In this document: piece by piece, positions 51,152 to 60,314 of the stretch
Numbering within the stretch: the first letter of the stretch is position 1
Layout of the letters: every line of letters begins with the position of its first letter
Source of the DNA: Phycisphaerae bacterium
Lineage (GTDB): Bacteria; Planctomycetota; Phycisphaerae; Sedimentisphaerales; Anaerobacaceae
Assembly: GCA_012744475.1 (NCBI GenBank)
Contig: JAAYBV010000080.1
Coordinates: 1 to 64,000, forward strand
Reading direction: 5' to 3'
Length of the DNA stretch: 64,000 nucleotides
Notes under the pieces: generated by a model
What the model saw: only the letters and a program-made list of their open reading frames with translations
Told to the model about the DNA's origin: nothing
Database searches by the model: none
Translations under genes and position numbers: made by a program

Positions 51152-52669
51152 ATGAGAGTATTGTTCCTATATCCGTCGGCCGAATCCCAGTTGGGTTTCA
51201 ACTACGGCGTAGCGCATATGGCGTCTATCCTGAAACAGGCCGGACACCACGTCGCGTTCTGGCAGCTCTGCGAGGACATCGAGCCCCTGCCGACGGAGCA
51301 GCAGTTTCTCGACCGCCTCGCCCGCGAGAAGCCCGACGTTCTGGCTTTCTCCGTGGTGACCAACCAATGGGCCTACGCGAAACAACTGGCTCGATGGGCG
51401 CGTCCGCGATTCGCGATCCCCTTCGTCATCGGCGGCGTCCACACCCTGATGAGCGTCGAGGAGGTGCTCCGGACGGGCCTGTTCGACTACGCCTTCCGGG
51501 GCGAGTGCGAAGACGCGTTTCTCGAATTCGTCGAACGGCTCGGCCGTCACGAATCCGTGGAATCTGTCCCCAATCTGGCCTGCGCGCGTGACGGACAGAT
51601 GCAGGTCAATCCCGTCGGCCCTCTGCCGGAGCTGACCCGGCTGCCGCAGAAAGACTACGAGGTCATGGACTTTCAGCGTCTGATCGACGCCAAGCACGGC
51701 TGGGTCGGGCTCATGGCCTCGCGCGGCTGCCCGTTCTCGTGCACGTACTGCTTCAACCACGTGATGGTCGAGACCTACAAGCAGGACCTCAGGTGCAGCT
51801 TCAAGGGCCTCAACTACATCCGCCGGTTCAGCGTCGCGCAGATGATCGAGGAGGTCGAGTACCTTCTGAAGAACTATCGCAACATCCGGATGTTCATCTT
51901 CGACGACGACCTGTTCACCTTCGACAAGAGCTACGTCGAGGAGTTCTGCCGCGCGTATCGCAAGGTCAGTGACATTCCGTTCGTGGTCAACGCCCACGTC
52001 GGGTTCTTCGACGACGAGTGCGCCGCGGCGCTGGCGCAGGCCGGCTGCCAGATCGTTAAGTTTGGCGTCGAGTCGGGCAGCGAGACCGTCCGCCGCACCA
52101 TCCTGAACCGGCACATGAGCAACGACAGCATCGTCGAGGCGATGGCGACGGTGCGGCGTCACGGCATGCATAGCTCGGTGTTCATCATCATCGGCTTTCC
52201 CCACGAGAGCGCCGACGACGTGTTCGACACGATCCGGCTGCTCGGCCGCGCCCGGCCGGGACGCTTCCGCTGGACGTTCTTCTTTCCCTTCCCGGGCACC
52301 CGGAGCCATCAAATCAGTCTCGACGGCGGCTACATCAACGCCGAGAAGATGGAGCGGCTCAAGAACTTCACGGACGAGTCGTGTCTGGACTTCGAGCCGC
52401 AGCACAACCTGCTGCTCAAGAAGATCGGGCGAATCATGCCGTGGTTCGTCAACGCCTACTCCGACCTGCCCGTGGCCGGGTTCTATCGCGACAAGGTCGA
52501 GGAGATCCTGGGCATAGACGAGGCCCAGTGGAACCGCGTCAGCGGCGCGCTGCTCGACCGCGACAAGGAGTATTCGCAGCAGCATTGCGCCAAGGGGCTG
52601 TCGCACTACGCCGTCAAATACAACCGCTTCATGGGCGTGATCTCGGACTACTTCCTCCGCGATCCGTAG
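51152..52669 (+). CDS. B12-binding-domain radical SAM protein
   Basis: 505 aa. A cobalamin-binding-like Rossmann domain (about 1-130; VLFLYPSAESQLGFNYGVAHMASILK, FVIGGVHTLM, YAFRGECEDAF) precedes a radical SAM core with the 4Fe-4S cysteines C193, C197 and C200 in RGCPFSCTYC. The DxHxxG cobalamin motif is not obvious, so B12 use is uncertain. Members near LPS or capsule genes methylate or rearrange unreactive carbons of sugars or lipids. It lies 24 bp after the GT9-like gene. Confidence 0.85.
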   Translation: MRVLFLYPSAESQLGFNYGVAHMASILKQAGHHVAFWQLCEDIEPLPTEQQFLDRLAREKPDVLAFSVVTNQWAYAKQLARWARPRFAIPFVIGGVHTLMSVEEVLRTGLFDYAFRGECEDAFLEFVERLGRHESVESVPNLACARDGQMQVNPVGPLPELTRLPQKDYEVMDFQRLIDAKHGWVGLMASRGCPFSCTYCFNHVMVETYKQDLRCSFKGLNYIRRFSVAQMIEEVEYLLKNYRNIRMFIFDDDLFTFDKSYVEEFCRAYRKVSDIPFVVNAHVGFFDDECAAALAQAGCQIVKFGVESGSETVRRTILNRHMSNDSIVEAMATVRRHGMHSSVFIIIGFPHESADDVFDTIRLLGRARPGRFRWTFFFPFPGTRSHQISLDGGYINAEKMERLKNFTDESCLDFEPQHNLLLKKIGRIMPWFVNAYSDLPVAGFYRDKVEEILGIDEAQWNRVSGALLDRDKEYSQQHCAKGLSHYAVKYNRFMGVISDYFLRDP

Positions 52670-52710
52670 CCCTTGGGTGCATCCATCCCATGGACCGCAA
52701 AGAGAACGCA

Positions 52711-53841
52711 ATGCTGGCCTTCTGTCTGTACCGGTACTTCCCTCACGGGGGGTTGCAGCGGGACATGCTGCGCATCGCCCTGGCCTGCCGGCAGCGAGGC
52801 CACAAGATCGCGGTCTACACCACCGCCTGGGAAGGCGAGGTGCCGGAGGGGTTCGAGCTGCACGTGCATCGCCCCGCCGGCCTGACGAACCATGGGCGAA
52901 TGCGACGCTATCATGCATGGCTGACCCGTGAACTGACGCAATGCCCGCCCGCCTGCGTGGTCGGTTTCAACAAGATGCCGGGGCTGGACGTCTACTATGC
53001 CGCCGACGGTTGTCTGAAGGCCCGCGCGCTCGAACAGCGAGGTCGTCTCTACCGACTGCTGCCTCGCTATTGTCAGTATCAGGCGTTTGAAAAGGCCGTC
53101 TTCGCAAGCGAATCGCACACGCAGATCCTGATGCTCTCGACAATCCAGAAGGCCCTCTATGTCCGGCATTACGGAACCCCCGAGCATCGAATTCACTTCC
53201 TGCCGCCGAATGTGGCGAAGGATCGTGTTGCCGGGCCGGACGCACCCCGAATCCGCCATGCCTTCCGACGGGAACTCGGCCTGCAGGACAACGACCGCCT
53301 GCTCGTTCAGGTGGGGTCGGGCTTTCGCGCGAAGGGTCTGGATCGTTCCTTGCGGGCCGTCGCAAGCCTGCCCGACAATCTGCGGGCGCGGACGCATTTC
53401 CACGTCGTGGGGGATGACAACAGGAATCCGTATGTGCGATTGTCCCGGCGGCTGGGCATCGCCGACCGCGTGACGTTTCTCGGGCCCCGCGAGGATGTCC
53501 CCCGAATCCTCCTGGGGGCCGATCTGCTGATCCATCCGGCGTACCACGAGAACACCGGCACCGTGCTGGTCGAGGCCCTGGTCGCCGGCCTTCCGGCGAT
53601 CGCCAGCGCCGTCTGCGGCTACGCCCACTACATCGACGAGGCACAGGCCGGCTGGATCGTTCCGGAGCCATTCGATCAACGTGTCTTCAATCGCCTTGTC
53701 CGAGACGCCTTGGAGAACGATCAGTTGCGAGAGTTCGGAAAGCGCGGTATCGCGTTCGCCCAAACCGAAGACCTGCACGGCATGGTGGAGGCCGCCGTGG
53801 AAACCATCGAGACGGTTGCGTCTGCGAGAGCCGGACGATAG
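52711..53841 (+). CDS. WaaG-like GT4 glycosyltransferase
   Basis: 376 aa. The start at 52711 follows AAAGAGA; ATG at 52690 is possible. It begins FCLYRYFPHGGLQRDMLRIA as in LPS glucosyltransferase I (WaaG/RfaG), with VGFNKMPGLDVYYAADGC, VGSGFRAKGLDRSL, ADLLIHPAYHENTGTVLVEALVAGLPAIA and the E-x7-E donor site. It probably adds a hexose to heptose in the core. Confidence 0.88.
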   Translation: MLAFCLYRYFPHGGLQRDMLRIALACRQRGHKIAVYTTAWEGEVPEGFELHVHRPAGLTNHGRMRRYHAWLTRELTQCPPACVVGFNKMPGLDVYYAADGCLKARALEQRGRLYRLLPRYCQYQAFEKAVFASESHTQILMLSTIQKALYVRHYGTPEHRIHFLPPNVAKDRVAGPDAPRIRHAFRRELGLQDNDRLLVQVGSGFRAKGLDRSLRAVASLPDNLRARTHFHVVGDDNRNPYVRLSRRLGIADRVTFLGPREDVPRILLGADLLIHPAYHENTGTVLVEALVAGLPAIASAVCGYAHYIDEAQAGWIVPEPFDQRVFNRLVRDALENDQLREFGKRGIAFAQTEDLHGMVEAAVETIETVASARAGR

Positions 53842-53875
53842 ACTTGGGCCTTGTCCATGTGGCGGGCACGTAAAG

Positions 53876-53894
53876 GCCGGCACGCGATGCCGGC
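53876..53894. terminator. Hairpin between the WaaG-like and WaaP-like genes
   Basis: GCCGGCA-CGCGA-TGCCGGC forms a 7-bp stem in the 75-bp gap. There is no T run; it may be a small palindrome of the repeat type rather than a terminator. Confidence 0.4.
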
Positions 53895-53916
53895 GCGTTC
53901 TGCGGTTTCGTGATCT

Positions 53917-54768
53917 ATGAGAGAGATGTTCCTATCTGAGACCTTTCGCAATCTCTGGCGGGACAAAGACCCTTTTCACGAAGCCGACCGGTTGACCGGC
54001 AAGGTCTTTCGCCAGATGAAGTCGCGCAAGACCCTTCGCTTCGCCGTGGACGGAAGGGGCCACTTCGCCAAGGTCCACTACGGTATCGGTTGGTGGGAGA
54101 TCGCCAAAGAGATGGTCCAATTCAAGCGTCCGGTGTTGGGCGCGGAAAACGAGTGGCAGGCCCTGAACCTGCTCAAGCGGATCGGGGTCGAGACGATGAC
54201 GCCCGCCGCGTATGGAGCCAGAGGCGTCAGTCCGGCGTCGCGACGCTCGTTCCTCATCACGGAGGAGCTGACTGGGACCGAGAGCCTGGAGGACTTCTGC
54301 CGGGACTGGCCGGGCCGGCCACCTTCGTTCCGGCTCCGCGTCGCTTTGATCGAGCGGGTCGCCTCGATGGTCCGCCAGATGCACCGGAACGGCATGAATC
54401 ATCGCGACTGCTACATCTGTCATTTCCATCTGGATGTTTCGGCCGGACGCCACCGGGTCGATCCGCAGCACTTGCACCTGTACGTGATCGATCTGCACCG
54501 GGCCCGGATTCGCCGCCGGGTGCCCCGGCGATGGATCGTCAAAGACCTTGGGGGCCTCTACTTCTCCGCCATGGACATCGGCCTGACCCGAGCGGACTGT
54601 CTGCGATTCATCAAGACCTACGAACAAAGGCCGCTGCGTGATCTCTTCCAGGATCACGGGGGGTTCTGGAGGCAAGTCGAGCGGACAGCCCGCGCCCTGC
54701 ACCGGAAGCTCTCGAAAACGAAGCCCGGCGTTGCGCAGGCACAACGTATGTCGAAGAGGTGCCCGTGA
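53917..54768 (+). CDS. waaP: WaaP-like lipopolysaccharide core heptose kinase
   Basis: 283 aa. Kinase-like fold of the LPS kinase family: FAKVHYGIGWWEIAKEMVQFKRPVLGAENEW (ATP lysine and Glu), RRSFLITEEL, and the catalytic loop GMNHRDCYICHFHLD with HLYVIDLHRARIR carrying the metal Asp. It should phosphorylate heptose I of the core, which stiffens the outer membrane. It follows the WaaG-like gene, as in other LPS core operons. Confidence 0.92.
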   Translation: MREMFLSETFRNLWRDKDPFHEADRLTGKVFRQMKSRKTLRFAVDGRGHFAKVHYGIGWWEIAKEMVQFKRPVLGAENEWQALNLLKRIGVETMTPAAYGARGVSPASRRSFLITEELTGTESLEDFCRDWPGRPPSFRLRVALIERVASMVRQMHRNGMNHRDCYICHFHLDVSAGRHRVDPQHLHLYVIDLHRARIRRRVPRRWIVKDLGGLYFSAMDIGLTRADCLRFIKTYEQRPLRDLFQDHGGFWRQVERTARALHRKLSKTKPGVAQAQRMSKRCP

Positions 54769-54942
54769 CAGCCAGGGAGGACGCTCTGAAGTCAAGGGTC
54801 TCCATTCGTCACGTTGCCCGTCCGATTCTCAGTCTCCGCCTGTCGGTCTTTGAGGCATGCGGATACCACTGTCGCGGCCGGGTGCGACTGATGTTTCTGG
54901 TACGGCGTAACTCCATTTGCGGCAATACATTGGACCGACTTT

Positions 54943-55056
54943 GTCATCGTGAGCGCAGCGAAGAGCCTGCCCTGAGCCTGCCGAAGGGATCTGGTCCACG
55001 AACGGGAGGGACCTCCTGTTCGGTGCTCGGGTGCTTCGGCTTCGCCTCAGCATGAC
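54943..55056. repeat. GTCATCGTGAGCGCAGCGAAG inverted element
   Basis: Starts GTCATCGTGAGCGCAGCGAA and ends CTTCGGCTTCGCCTCAGCATGAC-like sequence (last 20: CGGCTTCGCCTCAGCATGAC), an imperfect inverted repeat. An inner GAGCCTGCCCTGAGCCTGCC stretch is a short direct repeat. Elements of this general look occur in many environmental bacteria. Confidence 0.75.
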
Positions 55057-55120
55057 AGGTCAACGGGCACCGCCAGAGAATCTGGTCACACCAGTCGCGG
55101 CCCCCACCGTTAGAAAGCGG

Positions 55121-55150
55121 TTGACGGCGCGTTTCGCCCCTGCGTATAAT
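55121..55150 (+). promoter_or_regulatory. Strong sigma-70-like promoter for the second half of the core cluster
   Basis: TTGACG (55121-55126), an 18-nt spacer and a perfect TATAAT (55145-55150). The methyltransferase gene at 55211 and the glycosyltransferase and methyltransferase after it would form one transcript. Confidence 0.75.
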
Positions 55151-55210
55151 GCACGCGGATATGGCCATGCCGCTTGGGGAAGACCCGTGTCAAGCCCGAC
55201 GAGTGATGAC

Positions 55211-56032
55211 ATGAAGTGTACCGCGTGCGGAAGCACGAACGGAGCGGAGGTGATTCGCGTCAAGGAAGGCGCATACCGTCAGTGCGCCGACTGTGGGTTG
55301 ATCTACGCATCTCCCATGCCCGCGTCTCTGGAGCAGATCAACGAAGAGTCGTTCACCCGAAAGCTGGACTATTACGCCGCCAAGATTCACACCCAGCAAC
55401 GACGCAGCCGCAAGAAGTTGAGCATGTTCACCCCATACCGACAGACCGGCAACCTGCTTGAAATCGGCTGCAATGCCGGCGCGGTCCTGGATGTCGCCCG
55501 GCAGATGGGCTGGAATGTCAAGGGCGTGGACTTGTGCGCATCGGCCAGTGACTTTGCGCGAACAGAGTTGGGTCTTGATGTTTTCACTGGAACCGTCGAG
55601 GCAGCCGCACTTCCTGACAATCATTTCGACGCAGTCTTCACGAATGCCGTGCTGGAGCACTGCCGCGATCCATTGTCCGTTCTCCGGGAGTGCCGCCGGA
55701 TTCTGCGTCCCGGCGGCGTCTTCTATGGCGACACGGTGAACTGGGATAGTATCACCCGCCGACTGCTTGGAATTCACTGGGAGTATTTGAATCCCAGGGG
55801 CCATGTTCACCTGTACACCCCGCAAAACGTGGTTTCCCTCTGCAAACAGGCCGGGTTGGAGCACGTCAGGACATGGACTCACGGCGTGAGGGTATGCCCT
55901 CGATCCACCGAGGGTTTCGACAGATCGCGGTGCTGGCGCCTTCTCAAGGGCCCATTCCTGCTCGCGGCGCCGTGGATGAACAAGGGGGATCACATCAGAT
56001 TCCTGGCGAGGAAACCGGTAGCTGATCGATGA
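55211..56032 (+). CDS. SAM methyltransferase with N-terminal zinc ribbon
   Basis: 273 aa. An N-terminal CxxC...CxxC ribbon (MKCTACGSTNG; YRQCADCGLIY) is followed by a class I methyltransferase: motif I LLEIGCNAGAVLD, VKGVDLCASA, and FDAVFTNAVLEHCRDP. Such proteins often act in sugar or polysaccharide modification clusters. The stop overlaps the next start (ATGA), coupling it to the glycosyltransferase. Confidence 0.87.
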   Translation: MKCTACGSTNGAEVIRVKEGAYRQCADCGLIYASPMPASLEQINEESFTRKLDYYAAKIHTQQRRSRKKLSMFTPYRQTGNLLEIGCNAGAVLDVARQMGWNVKGVDLCASASDFARTELGLDVFTGTVEAAALPDNHFDAVFTNAVLEHCRDPLSVLRECRRILRPGGVFYGDTVNWDSITRRLLGIHWEYLNPRGHVHLYTPQNVVSLCKQAGLEHVRTWTHGVRVCPRSTEGFDRSRCWRLLKGPFLLAAPWMNKGDHIRFLARKPVADR

Positions 56033-57153
56033 AGATCTGTCTGTTGCTGCCATCCTTTCTACCCGACGTCGGAGGCCTCGAGAAGGCCGCCGACAGACTG
56101 GCAGGCGAGCTGACCGCGCGGCGCCACACCGTGGTCATCCTCACCCGCGCTCCGGATGCGCCTCAACCGGTCATTGACCGTCCCTTTCCCATTCGACACT
56201 ACGCCAAGCCCGCCTCGCCCACGTGGTGGCCTCACTCCATTAAACGGTCCCTGCGGAAGGTCCATGCGGAGTTCGACTTCGAGATTGTCTGTGCGTATCA
56301 TCCCTATCCGCCGGGCTACTGCGCCGTACGCTTCGCCCGAAGGTGCGGCATTCCAACGGTGATTTCCTGCCGAGGAGGCGATATTGATGAGCGCAGTCGC
56401 TACCTGAGGCGGTGGATTTCGCGCAGGCGAACCATATGGAGTCTCAGGCATGCCGATGCCGTCCACGTGTTGAGTACAGACCTTGGTGAATTGGTGTCGG
56501 CCCTGACCGGGGGACAGGTCCGATCCCACGTGATCCACAACGGCGTCGACCTGTTGAGCAGCCGCCCCGTCGGCGGGCTACCCGCGGAGGTTGAATCTCT
56601 GCGGGGACGCCCGTTCATCCTGACGCTGGGGCGCCTTCGCCGGTTCAAGGGTATCCACGTACTGCTCGACGCACTGGCTATTCTCCTGCGCAATCACGTG
56701 GAATTGCCGCTGCTCGTCATTGCGGGGGACGGACCAGAGCGGGATTCACTCGAAGGCCAGGCGAGGAAAGCAGGACTCACCGGCCAGATTCGGCTGTTGG
56801 GCGAGGTTCTGGGGCAGGCCAAGGCCTGGCTGCTGGCCAACTGTCTGTTCTTTGTGCACCCCTCCTTGGGCGGGGAGGGCATGCCGAACTCAGTCCTGGA
56901 GGCAATGAGCTACGGCAAGCCTGTCGTGGGAACACGCATTGGTGGCGTCAAAGACCTGATCACGGATGACGGCACCGGCCTTCTCGTAGATCCGGGGGAT
57001 CCAGCGGCGTTAGCTTGGGGAATTCAACAAATGCTTGAGTCAGATCCGGAACGATATGGCCACGCGGCTATACGAATCGCTCAGGCACACTCGTGGGACT
57101 GCATCGTGCGGGAATACCTGCATCTATTTGAATCTCTCGCAAAGGCCCGGTAG
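56029..57153 (+). CDS. GT4 glycosyltransferase
   Basis: 374 aa. GT-B fold: N-terminal LLLPSFLPDVGGLEKAADRLA, HVIHNGVDL, ILTLGRLRRFKGIHVLLDAL, and C-terminal FVHPSLGGEGMPNSVLEAMSYGKPVVGTRIGGVKDLI with the E-x7-E donor-binding pattern. It probably adds a core or O-antigen-like sugar. Overlaps the preceding methyltransferase gene by 4 bp. Confidence 0.92.
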   Translation: MKICLLLPSFLPDVGGLEKAADRLAGELTARRHTVVILTRAPDAPQPVIDRPFPIRHYAKPASPTWWPHSIKRSLRKVHAEFDFEIVCAYHPYPPGYCAVRFARRCGIPTVISCRGGDIDERSRYLRRWISRRRTIWSLRHADAVHVLSTDLGELVSALTGGQVRSHVIHNGVDLLSSRPVGGLPAEVESLRGRPFILTLGRLRRFKGIHVLLDALAILLRNHVELPLLVIAGDGPERDSLEGQARKAGLTGQIRLLGEVLGQAKAWLLANCLFFVHPSLGGEGMPNSVLEAMSYGKPVVGTRIGGVKDLITDDGTGLLVDPGDPAALAWGIQQMLESDPERYGHAAIRIAQAHSWDCIVREYLHLFESLAKAR

Positions 57154-57211
57154 CTGTGCCCCGAGGACGCGGCCTTCGTCGTGGGGATTCGTGCAGATGG
57201 GTAAGGTGGAT

Positions 57212-57895
57212 ATGGATGATACACATAAGGATGTGAAGTGCCGTGAAGAGATCTACCTTCCCGACTTGTCGGCGGTGGCAAAGGAGCGCGCAGCGTGCCT
57301 GGCTCGCTATGTCCATGCTCGCCCGTTCGTGGTCGGAAAACGCGTGTGCGACGCCGCATGCGGCGTGGGGTACGGAAGCTTCTATCTGGCCGAGGTCGCC
57401 GACCGTGTGATCGGCATGGACCTCGGTGAGGAAGAGATCGCATGGGCGGACCGATACTACAAGAGGGACAACGTATCGTTCTTGCGTGCGGATCTCTGCA
57501 TGCCTTGGCCGGTCGATGGCCTGTTCGATGTGGTTACAAGTTTCGAAACCCTGGAGCACCTCAATGAACCCGACCAGTTCCTCACGCTGGTGAGGGAGCG
57601 ACTGAAAGCTGGCGGTCAGGTACTGCTGTCCGTTCCGAATGGGGTATTGGACGCCGAGCATCATCCCGAAGATGACCGTCATGTGCAGCACTTCACACAG
57701 GAGTCTTTGCGGAGCCTCATCGTACGTCATTTCACGCAGGCGGACTACTTCAGTCAGATCTACCGGAAAGACATCCGCCATTATGCGGCCAAGGTCCTGC
57801 GTCACTGGCGAAGCACACGCAGAGTCGCCAACTATGCATTCGTCCCCCACCTGCGGGCCAGTGCACGCACATGGCTCGTCGTCGCGCAGAAGTGA
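57212..57895 (+). CDS. Class I SAM methyltransferase
   Basis: 227 aa. The start at 57212 is chosen for the AAGGTGG site; ATG at 57197 is possible. Motif I VCDAACGVGYGSFYLAEVAD, VIGMDLGEEEIAWA, and FDVVTSFETLEHLNEPDQF. It is the last plus-strand gene of the core cluster and converges on another methyltransferase gene 11 bp away. Confidence 0.88.
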   Translation: MDDTHKDVKCREEIYLPDLSAVAKERAACLARYVHARPFVVGKRVCDAACGVGYGSFYLAEVADRVIGMDLGEEEIAWADRYYKRDNVSFLRADLCMPWPVDGLFDVVTSFETLEHLNEPDQFLTLVRERLKAGGQVLLSVPNGVLDAEHHPEDDRHVQHFTQESLRSLIVRHFTQADYFSQIYRKDIRHYAAKVLRHWRSTRRVANYAFVPHLRASARTWLVVAQK

Positions 57896-57906
57896 CGCCG
57901 GTGCCA

Positions 57907-58794
57907 TCAGGGCAGGAGATGCGTCGCAAGTGGGGACTGCGCATCCTGCTTGCACAGGATATAGGCCGACACCGTGTACAGGCCCAGTCTCTCCAGCACC
58001 CGGCGGACCCGTTCATACCCGAACCTGTAACCGGAACTGAACGCAACCCTTTTGACGGCCAAGACCCGAAAGCCGGCAAGTTGGAACTCGTGAACCCAGC
58101 GCGCCTTGCCGAAGGCGAGAAACTCTGCGAGGGTATTGCCGGAGACCCCGTGGGTCCGTGGCAGGAACTGTTTCGTGAGAAAGCTCTGCTTTCTCCTGGC
58201 CAGCTTGAGGTTGTTGCCCCCGTAGGGAGGCCGACGTGTACTGTGCGTGCGTCCGGACGACGGCGTAGCGGCGATGAGCAACTTCTCCACCGACGTAAGC
58301 AGACGATTCGGCATGTAGAGAAGCACGGTCGTGCCTTTCCACAGCCTGTTGGGCATCAGATGAATGCTAATGCCGTCGTCCCGCAGAATCCTGTGGATGC
58401 CGCGAAGCGCTCGACCGGGGTCGGGCAGGTGCTCTAGAAGACTGGAGGAGTAGACCAGATCGAATTCCCCGGAAGAGAACTGCTCTCCAACCTCCTCGGC
58501 ATCAAGTATGCGGAACGCGACGCTGTCGGTGTCGATGCCGGTGAGCCGTCGGGGATTCATGTCGGTACAGACCAACTCCTGCACATACTCGGCCAAGAGC
58601 GTGCTGGTGTACCCGTCACCGGCTCCAAGCTCCAGGGCTCTGCGAAAGAGCTTCCTGGGACAACGGCCGAATACCGCGGCGATCTCCCGCTGCTTGAAAC
58701 GGTGCAGAGATTCTGTCGGGTCCGCCTTGATTCTCACGCCTGCAATCCTCCCGAAGGCCTCCGGCGCATCGGCAGCCGTGACATAGCACGACAA
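57907..58794 (-). CDS. Class I SAM methyltransferase
   Basis: 295 aa. Motif I ALELGAGDGYTSTLLAEYV, LVCTDMNPRRL and FDLVYSSSLLEHLPDPGRAL, followed by a longer C-terminal part (residues about 150-295) without an obvious function. It follows the tandem kinase on the minus strand with a 13-bp gap, so they are co-transcribed. Confidence 0.87.
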   Translation of the reverse strand: MSCYVTAADAPEAFGRIAGVRIKADPTESLHRFKQREIAAVFGRCPRKLFRRALELGAGDGYTSTLLAEYVQELVCTDMNPRRLTGIDTDSVAFRILDAEEVGEQFSSGEFDLVYSSSLLEHLPDPGRALRGIHRILRDDGISIHLMPNRLWKGTTVLLYMPNRLLTSVEKLLIAATPSSGRTHSTRRPPYGGNNLKLARRKQSFLTKQFLPRTHGVSGNTLAEFLAFGKARWVHEFQLAGFRVLAVKRVAFSSGYRFGYERVRRVLERLGLYTVSAYILCKQDAQSPLATHLLP

Positions 58795-58807
58795 GCAGAG
58801 TGCCTCT

Positions 58808-60217
58808 TCACATTCGATTCACGTCTTGCAGAAAGCGGGCCATGTCGCTCCGGTAACGGCGCTGCAGTAACCACCCGATCCTGTGGACCTGCATCCCGTC
58901 AAGATCCGTGAGTGTGATTTTGTCCTCACGGCACAGGATGTTGGTGTGCTTGAGGTCGCCGTGACTGATGCGGTGGCCCGCCAGCCGGTCCAGCGTGTGC
59001 ACGACCTCGTCGACCAACCGCTGCTTTCGATCCGCAGGCACACTCTTATCGCGGAGGATTCCATGAAGCTCCCGTCCCCCGATGAACTCCGTTATGAAGT
59101 ACGAGCGGTGCAGGAGCGGACCTCGGTACTCCTCGACATAGGCCAGCGGCCTGGGTGTGGCGATCCCCACGAGCAACAGACGGTTGGCGTTCAGCCAGCT
59201 TCGTTTCGCCCGAGATTTCTTGAGCGTATGCCGCAAGGAATGCAGCAGGCCTTTGTGATTGTAGCGTTTGACTACGATTTCGATGCCGCCCAACGTCACG
59301 CGCGATACGAAGGAGGTTCTGCCATCCTTGAGGATATGGCCTTGGCTCATCGTTTCGTCAAGGCCGGCGGTGATCTCGTCAAGGCCCACCGCCTCGGAGA
59401 GCCGTCGATCGGCCAGACCTCGCCACGGGCCACGGCGAATCGCCTGATGGTGCCGGTTCGTGCGGAGAAACTTGCGAAGCCCTCGCTCAATGGCCCTTTT
59501 CCGGCATCGCCGCTGTCTCGTCCGAAGTTGCTCCATGTCCCGCGAGCCGATGGACCACGACCTGGCGGCGCCGTATTGCTGGAATACGGCGTCGATGGCC
59601 GGGCCGGCGTCCTCCGGCAGCATGCTCACCAGTCGTGCCACGAGGCGGATCGATCGTTTCGGTCCAATCGGCCCCCAACGAAAACTCATCATGGCCGGAT
59701 CGAGGGCAAAGACCTCCTCGTCGCGGATCATGAAATTCCCCAGGTGCATGTCCGACTGAATGACGCCTTTGTCGTGCTGGCGGGCCAGGTGTCTGGCGAC
59801 CAGACACAGCACCTGTGCCTTCCGGTCGATCGTGTCGGCCGTCGTGCATCGTTCCTGGGCGGTCACGGCGTCCTGGATCTTCTCGGTGACGACGGCCCAT
59901 CGACCGTCGTCCGTACGACCGTACAGGAGCACAGCCGGCACGGGGATTCCCCGCTGCGCCAGTCGCTCGAAACCTCGCCGCTCCCGTCGCGCGTGCAGGC
60001 GCGCCTTCCAGGGATGGCCGAAGACTTTGAGAATCACCGCGCGATCCTGCCAGGACGCCTCGAACGTCTCCCGCCGACGAATCAGAAGGCGCAACGACCG
60101 TCGGCAGACGACCTGCTGCACCGGCAAGGTCGGATCCGGCGATCGCACCCCGATCACAAAAGGCAATGCTCTCATATCATTCGGACCGTAAAACGCGACT
60201 CTGGTCGAGTCGGCCAT
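58808..60217 (-). CDS. Tandem LPS/RIO-like kinase-fold protein
   Basis: 469 aa with two kinase-like domains in one chain. The first (about 40-200) has VILKVFG as ATP lysine, GVIQSDMHLGNFMI as catalytic loop and FALDPAMM for the metal Asp. The second (about 290-465) has GIEIVVKRYNHKG, ISHGDLKHTNIL and ITLTDLDG. Both look like LPS-core heptose/Kdo kinases. Both keep their catalytic Asp, so each may be active, perhaps on different core positions. Start codon uncertain (60217 or 60175). Confidence 0.8.
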   Translation of the reverse strand: MADSTRVAFYGPNDMRALPFVIGVRSPDPTLPVQQVVCRRSLRLLIRRRETFEASWQDRAVILKVFGHPWKARLHARRERRGFERLAQRGIPVPAVLLYGRTDDGRWAVVTEKIQDAVTAQERCTTADTIDRKAQVLCLVARHLARQHDKGVIQSDMHLGNFMIRDEEVFALDPAMMSFRWGPIGPKRSIRLVARLVSMLPEDAGPAIDAVFQQYGAARSWSIGSRDMEQLRTRQRRCRKRAIERGLRKFLRTNRHHQAIRRGPWRGLADRRLSEAVGLDEITAGLDETMSQGHILKDGRTSFVSRVTLGGIEIVVKRYNHKGLLHSLRHTLKKSRAKRSWLNANRLLLVGIATPRPLAYVEEYRGPLLHRSYFITEFIGGRELHGILRDKSVPADRKQRLVDEVVHTLDRLAGHRISHGDLKHTNILCREDKITLTDLDGMQVHRIGWLLQRRYRSDMARFLQDVNRM

Positions 60218-60314
60218 TGGAAGGCGGCCAGCCAAAGCCGCATGCGTCCGACCTTCCGAGGTCGTTTCGAGCTTGTCATCGCGGCATGCGCCATCGTCTG
60301 CCGGAAGCGCGATC

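Larger units (their letters stand above)
54769..55210. other. Intergenic region with repeat and promoter
   Basis: 442 bp that splits the core cluster. It holds a GTCAT...ATGAC inverted element (54943-55056) and a strong promoter (55121-55150). I see no gene. Confidence 0.65.
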
